Source: Aquibacillus rhizosphaerae
Lineage (GTDB): Bacteria; Bacillota; Bacilli; Bacillales; Amphibacillaceae
Length of the DNA stretch: 64,000 nt
Direction of reading: 5' to 3'
Assembly (NCBI RefSeq): GCF_030282825.1
Contig: NZ_JASTZU010000042.1
Location: 1 to 64,000, forward strand
The translations under genes were made by a program, and so were the position numbers. The notes beneath the pieces were generated by a model. The model was not told where the DNA came from, did not search any database, and saw nothing but the letters and a program-made list of their open reading frames with translations. Below are positions 56,846-64,000 of the stretch, one piece after another; the first letter of the stretch is position 1; every line of letters starts with the position of its first letter.

Positions 56846-57823
56846 TTAATCTTTTAACCATCTAGCAACATCTTTTGCTGCATAAGTAATAATAATATCG
56901 GCACCAGCTCGTTTCATTGATGTTAGCTTTTCCAATACAATTTGTTTCTCATCAATCCAACCATTTTGCGCAGCAGCTTTAACCATTGCATATTCTCCAC
57001 TTACATTATAAGCAACAACTGGTGCATTAAATTGGTCTTTCACTTCTCGCATAATATCCATATAAGATAATGCTGGTTTAACAATTAAGAAATCAGCACC
57101 TTCATTAATATCAGACTCCGCTTCTCTTAATGCTTCCAATCGATTAGCTGGATCCATTTGGTATGTTTTACGATCACCGAATTGTGGTGCACTACCCGCA
57201 GCGTCTCGAAACGGACCGTAAAAAGCGGAAGCATATTTTACAGCATAGGACATAATTGGTATATTTTCAAAACCTGCCTCATCCAAACCTCTTCGAATCG
57301 CACTAACAAAACCATCCATCATATTAGAAGGTGCAATAATATCAGCTCCTGCTTTTGCTTGTGAGACAGCCGTTTGTACAATCAATTCTAGAGATTCATC
57401 GTTTAGCACGTCGCCTTCATGAATGATTCCACAATGACCATGGGAGGTGTATTCACAAAGACATGTATCAGCAACAGTGATAAGTTCAGGGAACTCTTTC
57501 TTAATCTTACGTAATGCTTCTTGAACAATCCCTGTTTCACAGTAAGCTTGAGTACCTAGCTCATCTTTTTCCTTTGGAATTCCAAATAAAAGTACTGATC
57601 GAATGCCTAAGCTAACTATCTCATTCAATTCTTCTGTCAAATAATCTAAAGAGACTTGATAAACACCTGGCATAGAGACTACTTCATTCTTAATATTTTC
57701 ACCCTCCACAATAAACATTGGGTAGATTAAATCATCTGTAGTAAGTTTCGTTTCTCTTACCATCGCTCTCATACTTGTTGAAGATCTTAACCTACGATGA
57801 CGATCGTATAATTGTTTTGACAT
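56846..57823 (-). CDS. hemB: Delta-aminolevulinic acid dehydratase (porphobilinogen synthase)
   Basis: A 325-residue enzyme condensing two 5-aminolevulinates to porphobilinogen. Zinc-type: [15 protein letters not shown] has the three cysteines. Both Schiff-base lysines are visible in [21 protein letters not shown] and [15 protein letters not shown]. Full length. Sits between hemD and hemL, 21 bases from the latter. Confidence 0.98.
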   Translation of the reverse strand: MSKQLYDRHRRLRSSTSMRAMVRETKLTTDDLIYPMFIVEGENIKNEVVSMPGVYQVSLDYLTEELNEIVSLGIRSVLLFGIPKEKDELGTQAYCETGIVQEALRKIKKEFPELITVADTCLCEYTSHGHCGIIHEGDVLNDESLELIVQTAVSQAKAGADIIAPSNMMDGFVSAIRRGLDEAGFENIPIMSYAVKYASAFYGPFRDAAGSAPQFGDRKTYQMDPANRLEALREAESDINEGADFLIVKPALSYMDIMREVKDQFNAPVVAYNVSGEYAMVKAAAQNGWIDEKQIVLEKLTSMKRAGADIIITYAAKDVARWLKD

Positions 57824-57834
57824 AACTCTTCACC

Positions 57835-58623
57835 CTAACCTTTCATAGTGAAATGCTTAATTAATTCATCAAGCATACCTTCTATAGTAAATTCAGTAGG
57901 AACTAATACATGCTGAAATCCTTCATCTAATGCCTTTTGCTGTGTGGTAGAACCTATACATACACACAATCTTTTTTTTGCTACAAATTCATCTATTAAG
58001 GGGCTAAGTTCTATTAACTGCAAAAAAGCTTCAATGGTAGAAGGACTTGTAAATGTATAGGCGTCAATTGTATTTTGTTTTAAATAACTACGAAGTAATG
58101 TAAATGAATCCTCATTTACTAATGTATCATAGATAATAAGTCGCTCGAAAGATACATGATGACCCGTTAGTTCTTTCGGAATCTCCTGCCTCGACTTGCT
58201 TCCACATACTAATAATATTTGTCCGCTATTTCCATATCGATGTAAAAATTCTTTGGCCATTTGACTTCCATGAAAATGACTAGGCTTAAAATCAGCCTTA
58301 AAATTATAATGATGTAACATTAACTCAGTTTTTTTACCTACGACGGCAATATGTAGTTGATTAAGCACATTTGTATTATATCCGAATTGTATCATTTGAT
58401 CGAAAAAAAACTTCACACCGTTGGCACTTGTGAAAAACACCCATGTGAAGTCTTGAAGTCTTTGCATCATTTTCTGATTTTCACTCGAATATCTAGGCTG
58501 AAAAGATAAAAGAGGTGCTACAAGTGGAATCGCACCTACTTCTTTTAATTTATCAGAAAATACCTTCGCTTGATGTTTCTCACGAGTAATTAGAATTTTC
58601 TTTCCTGATAAAGAACTTGACAT
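57835..58623 (-). CDS. hemD: Uroporphyrinogen-III synthase
   Basis: A 262-residue enzyme that closes hydroxymethylbilane with inversion of ring D. The family is poorly conserved, but GKKILITREKHQAKVFSDKL, FTWVFFTSANGVKFFFDQM, YTFTSPSTIEAFLQL and LCVCIGSTTQQKALDEGF are typical. Its start overlaps the hemC stop by one base, so the two are coupled. Confidence 0.94.
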   Translation of the reverse strand: MSSSLSGKKILITREKHQAKVFSDKLKEVGAIPLVAPLLSFQPRYSSENQKMMQRLQDFTWVFFTSANGVKFFFDQMIQFGYNTNVLNQLHIAVVGKKTELMLHHYNFKADFKPSHFHGSQMAKEFLHRYGNSGQILLVCGSKSRQEIPKELTGHHVSFERLIIYDTLVNEDSFTLLRSYLKQNTIDAYTFTSPSTIEAFLQLIELSPLIDEFVAKKRLCVCIGSTTQQKALDEGFQHVLVPTEFTIEGMLDELIKHFTMKG

Positions 58624-59552
58624 TACTGGTCAAGCTCCTCTTTAGCATCATCGACGATTTTTTGCGCACCTTGCGCTTTTAGACGATCTGCCGCTTCTTT
58701 ACCAACATCTACTGGATCAGTTCCTCTAACTATTTCCTTTAGAACTGTCTTGCCGTCCGGAGTAGCTACTAAAGCAGTTAAAACTACTTCGTCTCCTTCT
58801 AGATAAGCATAGCCTCCGATTGGAATCTGACAACCACCATTAAGCAAATGTAGGAAAGTTCTTTCAGCAGTTACTGTACGTGTAGTATGTTCATCACTGA
58901 TTTTTTCTAGAAGTTCTATTAACTCCTTATCGTCCTTTCGACACTCAATTGCCAAAGCACCTTGACCAACTGCCGGAACACACATTTCAGGATCTAGATA
59001 TTCGGTAACAAGATCGTCTCCCCAGCCCATACGAATTAAACCTGCAGCAGCTAAAACAATTGCATCAAAATCTTCCTCTTTTAGTTTTCTCAATCGCGTT
59101 TCAATATTACCGCGAATCCATTTAATTTCTAAGTCAGGACGTGCTGCTAATACTTGTGAGCCACGTCTTAAGCTACTCGTTCCAACGATAGCACCCTTCG
59201 GTAAATCCTTTAACAGTACGTTATTGTTTGAAATAAATGCATCACGATGATCTTCTCTACTTGGTATTGTACCTATTGTTAATCCTTCTGCAACTTCTGC
59301 GGGCATATCTTTCATACTATGAACCGCCATATCGATTTCTTTATCATACATTGCTTGTTCAATTTCTTTAACAAAAAGCCCTTTGCCTCCAACTTTTGAC
59401 AATGTAACATCAAGTATTTTATCACCCTTAGTTACAATTTTCTTAACTTCAAAGTTATAATTTGCTCCGGCATTTTTTAATTGTTCAATTACCCAATCAG
59501 TTTGAGTAAGGGCTAAATTACTTTTTCTTGATCCAATGACTATTTTTCTCAT
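58623..59552 (-). CDS. hemC: Porphobilinogen deaminase (hydroxymethylbilane synthase)
   Basis: A 309-residue enzyme polymerising four porphobilinogens. [20 protein letters not shown] at the start, [36 protein letters not shown], and the cysteine carrying the dipyrromethane cofactor in [14 protein letters not shown]. Length normal. Between hemX and hemD. Confidence 0.98.
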   Translation of the reverse strand: MRKIVIGSRKSNLALTQTDWVIEQLKNAGANYNFEVKKIVTKGDKILDVTLSKVGGKGLFVKEIEQAMYDKEIDMAVHSMKDMPAEVAEGLTIGTIPSREDHRDAFISNNNVLLKDLPKGAIVGTSSLRRGSQVLAARPDLEIKWIRGNIETRLRKLKEEDFDAIVLAAAGLIRMGWGDDLVTEYLDPEMCVPAVGQGALAIECRKDDKELIELLEKISDEHTTRTVTAERTFLHLLNGGCQIPIGGYAYLEGDEVVLTALVATPDGKTVLKEIVRGTDPVDVGKEAADRLKAQGAQKIVDDAKEELDQ

Positions 59553-59579
59553 CGATTATCCTCCTGATTCTTTAGTTGA

Positions 59580-60395
59580 TTAGAAGTGAAAATTTGATAA
59601 CGCGCTAAACAAAAAGAAATTAATTAATAAAAATAGAAAAGCACCAGTGTTTAAAATTGATATTGTTCTACCTTGATATCCTAACCCTAATCTAACAACA
59701 AGATAGACACTATAGACGATAAAAACAATAATCGAACCAACTGTTTTAATATCATACCAATAAAACTCCGCACCTGTAGAATAAGCCCAGACTATTCCTA
59801 AAATCATCGAAATTAATAAAGTAGGTACAGCAATTTTGATGGTTTGAAAGGAAAAATAATCTAACCGTTCCAAATCACCTAATTTCATTAACCATTTGTA
59901 TGCTTTCTTTTCTTTTAATAACTTATATTGTAGTAGAAACATTACTGAAAAAACAAATGATAGAGTAAAAAAACCGTACGATATTAAAGCCAATGTAATG
60001 TGAGCAATCAAAAGTTCACCCACTAATCGCACACCTTCTTCATTAGCATTCCCTGCTTTACTCGCTAGATGAAATAACAAAATAAAAAAACCAAATAGAT
60101 TTGTAAAAAAAATCAAAAAGTCTACTTTAAAAATTCTGTTTATAAATAAAGAGAAAGTTATTAGTATCCAAGCATAAAAAAATAACCCTTCATAAATCGA
60201 CAAAACAGGGAATTGTGATTGGGATAGGATTTGATACAATAAAAAAATGGTTTGTAATATCCAAACCATTAAAAGTAACCAGAAGGCGAGCTTATTTACC
60301 TTCCGGTTAGATTGAATAAAATCAATAAAATATCCCATCACACTAGCTCCATATATGATTAAAATAAATTCATTCAGCCAGCTTATTTCTAGCAT
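59580..60395 (-). CDS. hemX: HemX, CcsA-like membrane protein
   Basis: About 271 residues with eight membrane helices and the CcsA/HemX family layout (FYAWILITFSLFINRIF, LIAHITLALISYGFFTLSFVFSVMFLLQY, GIVWAYSTGAEFYWYDIKTVGSII). In B. subtilis HemX is a negative effector of HemA amount. The frame starts at 60425, but AAAGGA lies before the ATG at 60395, which gives MLEISWLNEFIL, the usual family start. Confidence 0.92.
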   Translation of the reverse strand: MLEISWLNEFILIIYGASVMGYFIDFIQSNRKVNKLAFWLLLMVWILQTIFLLYQILSQSQFPVLSIYEGLFFYAWILITFSLFINRIFKVDFLIFFTNLFGFFILLFHLASKAGNANEEGVRLVGELLIAHITLALISYGFFTLSFVFSVMFLLQYKLLKEKKAYKWLMKLGDLERLDYFSFQTIKIAVPTLLISMILGIVWAYSTGAEFYWYDIKTVGSIIVFIVYSVYLVVRLGLGYQGRTISILNTGAFLFLLINFFLFSALSNFHF

Positions 60396-60466
60396 AAGGG
60401 AAATCCTTTCCTCGTAAGGTATCAAAAAACTATTTAGGGAGGTAACTATTCACCCTATATTAATAA

Positions 60467-61834
60467 TTAATGGACGGAAACATTCTTTAAAGACGGAAAG
60501 GTCACTTCTCCACTTTTTTGAAACGAGATCACTTTATTCACATCTTGTTTATTTAATTCCTCTTTAACCATATCCTCTATTCCAAAGACACGCATAAACA
60601 TTTGTAGTGATTCTTCTGCGTTAGGTTCTGCAGCTATTTCTTTGGCTTGCAAAATCGGTTGCTTTAATAACTGATTAATAATGCTTTTTGTATGTTTACT
60701 TAGCACTTTTCTCTCTCGTTCAGTTAAGTCAGGCATTTTTCTTTCAATACTTTTCATGGTTTCCGCTTGTATTGAAAGTGCATGTTCTCTTAAAGCAGAA
60801 ATTACCGGCACAACACCTAATGTCTGTAACCATTCTTTAAAATTAACTATCTCATTTTCAATCATTATCTCAATTTCTTCTGAGACCTCTTTACGAGCTT
60901 GTAAATTTGCATCAACGATACCTTGTAAGTCATCTATATCATATAAGAATACACTTTCCATCTTTCCTAACTCAGGATCTAGATCTCTAGGAACAGCTAT
61001 ATCTACAAGAAATAACGGACGTCCTTTGCGTTCCTTTTGAATAGGTAGAAGTCTTTCTTTTGTCAATACATAATTGTCTGAACCAGTAGAACTAATTAAA
61101 ATATCCGCTTCTTTTACCGCACTTGCCAATTCTTCAACTTTCTTTGCTTCTCCGCTAAACTGTTTTGCAAGTGCTTGCGCTTTTTTATATGTTCGGTTAA
61201 TAACAGTCACTTTTCCAACACCAGATCCTTGTAAGTTTTTAGCAGCTAACTCACCCATCTTACCGGCACCTAGAATAACGACATGTTTATTTTTCAAATC
61301 TGTAAATATTTTTTTCGCTAACTCAACTGCTGCATAACTAACAGAAACGGCATTTTCTCCAATTACTGTTTCTTTATGAGCACGTTTAGCTAAAGTTATT
61401 GCCTGTTTGAACAATTCATTATATAAAGTTCCAGTAGTGCCAGATTTTTGTGCAAGCATAAAAGCTTGTTTCATCTGACCAAGAATTTGTGTTTCACCAA
61501 CTACCATGGAATCTAACCCACTGGTAACTCTAAATAAATGTTCAATAGCCCCATCACTCTCATAAATAGCGAGATGTGGTGAAAATAACTGTTTATCTAA
61601 TTCAAACCAATTTGCTAAAAAACGTTTAATATAATAACGCCCTGTATGAAGTTGATCAACTACCGCATAGATTTCAGTACGATTGCATGTAGAAACAATC
61701 ACATTCTCTAAGATGCTTTTCTCTTTATTTAAAGCTTGCATCGCTTCTTGAAGCTTATCTTCTTGAAATGTGAGTTTTTCTCTAACCTCAACAGGGGCGG
61801 TTCTATAATTTATACCCACCACTAATATATGCAC
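60467..61834 (-). CDS. hemA: Glutamyl-tRNA reductase
   Basis: A 455-residue enzyme, first of the C5 haem pathway, reducing glutamyl-tRNA to glutamate-1-semialdehyde. Catalytic cysteine in [19 protein letters not shown] fold [18 protein letters not shown], and C-terminal dimer helices. The start is GTG (giving [20 protein letters not shown]) with GGGGG eight bases upstream; the frame extends to a TTG at 61849. First gene of the hemA-hemX-hemC-hemD-hemB-hemL operon. Confidence 0.97.
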   Translation of the reverse strand: MHILVVGINYRTAPVEVREKLTFQEDKLQEAMQALNKEKSILENVIVSTCNRTEIYAVVDQLHTGRYYIKRFLANWFELDKQLFSPHLAIYESDGAIEHLFRVTSGLDSMVVGETQILGQMKQAFMLAQKSGTTGTLYNELFKQAITLAKRAHKETVIGENAVSVSYAAVELAKKIFTDLKNKHVVILGAGKMGELAAKNLQGSGVGKVTVINRTYKKAQALAKQFSGEAKKVEELASAVKEADILISSTGSDNYVLTKERLLPIQKERKGRPLFLVDIAVPRDLDPELGKMESVFLYDIDDLQGIVDANLQARKEVSEEIEIMIENEIVNFKEWLQTLGVVPVISALREHALSIQAETMKSIERKMPDLTERERKVLSKHTKSIINQLLKQPILQAKEIAAEPNAEESLQMFMRVFGIEDMVKEELNKQDVNKVISFQKSGEVTFPSLKNVSVH

Positions 61835-61883
61835 AATATCTACCCCCAAATAAACATGTACCCTGAAAATTTACACCTGTCCT

Positions 61884-61892
61884 ATTATAACA
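61884..61892 (-). promoter_or_regulatory. Extended -10 promoter of the hem operon
   Basis: TGTTATAAT, a perfect extended -10 box about 50 bases before the hemA start. No good -35 box is seen, as is usual for this class. Confidence 0.65.
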
Positions 61893-62067
61893 TGAGAATT
61901 ACATTTATTTATGATAAAATATGAACAGATTTCGAACATCTATGATAAGATAATCAATATAATTTCTTGGATTTCAAGTTTTAAACATATATGTACTTTA
62001 CCACATTAAATTTATACAATCAAGAAATTAGTACTAATTAATAATAATTATAAACTAGGAGTTGTCG

Positions 62068-62550
62068 ATGAAAAAACAACATAATTTATTCGCTTTTTTA
62101 TTAATCGGTATCGGTACTTACTTCTTGTTAAAACAATTACGCTTACCGATATTCACTGACTTTTATTCTTGGCCAACACTTTTTATTATTATTGGTCTAT
62201 CTTTCCTCTTACATAGTTATATATCCAAAGATTATAAAAATTTATTCCCAGGAACTATAATTTTTGGATTAGGTATTCATTTCCATGGCCTAAATCACTA
62301 TTCATTCTGGATTGATCACTGGGGTGTTTACCCTTTTATCATTTCAATTGGATTCCTTATTCGATTTCAAAAAACCAAAAATGGACTAATACCTGGATTA
62401 ATCCTATTCATTATTTCTTTATTTGCCATTTTTGTTACAGATAAACCTGAATGGTTTGGATGGGTTAATAAAATCGTTGATCTATTAGAAAATTTTTGGC
62501 CATTTGTACTAATTATTGCTGGAGCATATTTACTTTTCAAGAAAAAATAG
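62068..62550 (+). CDS. LiaF-like transmembrane protein
   Basis: A 160-residue protein with at least six hydrophobic segments in two similar halves (LFAFLLIGIGTYFLLKQL, WPTLFIIIGLSFLLHS, then WGVYPFIISIGFLI and WPFVLIIAGAYLLFKKK). The repeated pattern of a helix pair with WP-F-LIIIG resembles the LiaI/LiaF transmembrane region (DUF5668). Function unknown; cell-envelope stress sensing is suggested only by analogy. AGGAG precedes the ATG at 62068. It separates hemA from ysxC and is convergent with ysxC across a shared terminator. Confidence 0.78.
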   Translation: MKKQHNLFAFLLIGIGTYFLLKQLRLPIFTDFYSWPTLFIIIGLSFLLHSYISKDYKNLFPGTIIFGLGIHFHGLNHYSFWIDHWGVYPFIISIGFLIRFQKTKNGLIPGLILFIISLFAIFVTDKPEWFGWVNKIVDLLENFWPFVLIIAGAYLLFKKK

Positions 62551-62576
62551 CAACCAATCTTTGGTTGCTATTTTTC
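62543..62576. terminator. Bidirectional terminator between the LiaF-like gene and ysxC
   Basis: AAAATAGCAACCA pairs perfectly with TGGTTGCTATTTT around ATCTT. A and T runs on both sides serve the two convergent genes. Confidence 0.92.
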
Positions 62577-62591
62577 ATTACCATTCAAAAT

Positions 62592-63173
62592 CTAAATAAA
62601 TTGTTCGATTGCTTTCCAAGCTTTATCTTTACCTTCACCTGTTTCAGACGAAAATGGAACAACAATATCTTCCGGTGCTAAACCTAGTGTTTTTCTCGTT
62701 TGTTGTACATGACTTTCTCGCTTATTTTTAGCGATTTTATCAAGTTTTGTAGCAATTACTATGATAGGTAATTCATAATGTTTTAGAAAATTATACATCG
62801 TAATATCATCTGCAGTGGGTTTATGTCTAAGATCAACAACTAAGGCTGCCGCACTCAAATTGTCACGCTCAACAAAGTATTCTTCTAGCATTTTCCCCCA
62901 TGCTTCTCGTTCTGTTTTAGAAACCTTGGCATAACCATAACCAGGAACGTCTACGAAATGAAATACGTCATTAATCTTATAGAAATTAAGAGTTTGCGTT
63001 TTACCTGGCTTAGAAGAAGTCCTAGCAAGGCTCTTACGATTTATCATCTTATTAATAAAGGATGATTTTCCAACATTTGACCGACCCGCTAGTGCTATTT
63101 CCGGTATAAGATCAGATGGATATTGTTTTTTTGAAACGGCACTTATAACTATCTCAGCTTTTGTTACTTTCAT
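62592..63173 (-). CDS. ysxC: Ribosome biogenesis GTPase YsxC/EngB
   Basis: A 193-residue GTPase for 50S assembly. G1 [15 protein letters not shown]2-region [13 protein letters not shown]3 [10 protein letters not shown]4 [12 protein letters not shown]. It overlaps the lonA stop by 20 bases, so it is coupled to lonA as in B. subtilis. Confidence 0.98.
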   Translation of the reverse strand: MKVTKAEIVISAVSKKQYPSDLIPEIALAGRSNVGKSSFINKMINRKSLARTSSKPGKTQTLNFYKINDVFHFVDVPGYGYAKVSKTEREAWGKMLEEYFVERDNLSAAALVVDLRHKPTADDITMYNFLKHYELPIIVIATKLDKIAKNKRESHVQQTRKTLGLAPEDIVVPFSSETGEGKDKAWKAIEQFI

Positions 63174-64000
63174 GTTTCTCCCCCACTAATGCGTGCTCTA
63201 ATACTTTATCTAAATGTTCCACCGGAATAAATGTTAGTTCATTTCTAACACTCTCAGGTATATCCTCTAAATCTTTTTCGTTGTCTGCAGGGATAATAAT
63301 CGTTGAAATACCCGCTCGGTGTGCACTTAATGATTTTTCTTTTAATCCACCAATTGGTAACACTCTTCCTCTAAGTGTTATTTCCCCTGTCATACCAACT
63401 TCTTTTCTAACAGCTCTTCCAGTTAATGCTGAAACTAATGCAGTAGCCATTGTGATACCTGCTGATGGACCGTCTTTTGGTGTCGCACCCTCTGGTACAT
63501 GAATATGAATATCATTCTTTTCATGAAAGTCTGGGTCAATGTGCAATTGATCTGCACGAGAACGTATATAACTGAAGGCAGCTTGTGCAGATTCCTTCAT
63601 TACATCGCCTAATTTTCCCGTTAACGTTAGTTTTCCTTTTCCAGGTGAAAGACTCACCTCTATAGAAAGAGTATCTCCGCCTGCTGCAGTATAGGCTAGT
63701 CCAGTTGCTGCACCTACTTGGTCTATTTCTTCCATCATTCCATAACGGAATCTAGGTTTTCCTAGCATGGTTTCCAATTGTTTTTCAGTAATAACTACAC
63801 GTTTCTTATTCTCAGAAACAATAATTTTAGCAGCTTTGCGACACAAGGAAGCTAGTTGTCGTTCAAGCCCTCGAACACCCGCTTCTCGTGTATACATCCG
63901 AATTAGTTTAATAAGAGCTTCATCTCTAACTTGAAGTTGACCTTTCGTTAACCCGTTTTCTTTTATTTGCTTTGTTAATAAATGGTCTTTCGAAATATGC
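63154..64000 (-). CDS. lonA: ATP-dependent protease LonA, C-terminal part (cut by window edge)
   Basis: The 3' end of lon; the reading frame continues to the last base of the window ([18 protein letters not shown] before [18 protein letters not shown]). Seen here are the end of the AAA+ lid and the whole protease domain with the Ser-Lys dyad: the serine in [15 protein letters not shown] and the lysine in [17 protein letters not shown]. LonA degrades damaged and regulatory proteins. The N-terminal and ATPase domains lie outside the window. Confidence 0.97.
   Translation of the reverse strand, partial: HISKDHLLTKQIKENGLTKGQLQVRDEALIKLIRMYTREAGVRGLERQLASLCRKAAKIIVSENKKRVVITEKQLETMLGKPRFRYGMMEEIDQVGAATGLAYTAAGGDTLSIEVSLSPGKGKLTLTGKLGDVMKESAQAAFSYIRSRADQLHIDPDFHEKNDIHIHVPEGATPKDGPSAGITMATALVSALTGRAVRKEVGMTGEITLRGRVLPIGGLKEKSLSAHRAGISTIIIPADNEKDLEDIPESVRNELTFIPVEHLDKVLEHALVGEKHESNKS

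Noticed and set aside
61860-61960. PerR or Fur box before hemA
   Set aside because: Only a half-site (TTATAAT) is present and it is fully explained by the -10 promoter box.

Overview
This window is a low-GC, spore-forming Firmicutes chromosome segment. The gene order follows the Bacillus subtilis block yrzE-yajC-tgt-queA-ruvBA-bofC, yebC-coxA-safA-nadACB/nifS/niaR, pheAB-obg-spo0B-rpmA-prp-rplU, spoIVFBA-minDC-mreDCB-radC-maf-spoIIB-comC, folC-valS-ysxE-spoVID, hemLBDCXA-ysxC-lonA. Extra genes such as an RNase E/G-type ribonuclease next to rplU suggest a Bacillaceae relative of the Oceanobacillus/Virgibacillus/Gracilibacillus type. The genus is inference. Most genes lie on the minus strand.

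Layout: 1-1.45 kb holds an IS110-family element with a possible bridge-RNA segment upstream of its transposase. 1.9-7.8 kb carries protein export, tRNA queuosine and Holliday-junction genes, ending with bofC. 7.8-13.6 kb holds sporulation genes and several families of short repeats. 13.6-19 kb is NAD synthesis with its repressor. 20-24.5 kb runs pheA-pheB-obg-spo0B, then L27, its protease Prp and L21. 24.5-34.5 kb carries RNase E/G, the SpoIVF sigma-K protease, Min, Mre, RadC, Maf and SpoIIB.

The most interesting part is 34.7-46.6 kb. B. subtilis has only comC between spoIIB and folC. Here there is a complete monoderm type IVa pilus cluster: three minor pilins, PilB, PilT, PilC, a major pilin, ComC/PilD, PilM, PilN and PilO. 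Just upstream is a membrane GAF-GGDEF diguanylate cyclase. The major pilin has its own promoter and a leader matching the c-di-GMP-II riboswitch, followed by a terminator-like hairpin with seven Us. PilB begins with tandem MshEN-like motifs, a known c-di-GMP-binding fold. The second messenger may therefore be made, sensed by RNA and sensed by the extension motor from one locus. comC lies downstream of the riboswitch, so competence-pilin processing could be under the same control.

46.6-64 kb is folC, an orphan ATP-grasp ligase, valS with a valine T-box leader, spore coat genes ysxE and spoVID, the haem operon hemA-hemX-hemC-hemD-hemB-hemL, ysxC, and the 3' part of lonA cut by the window edge.
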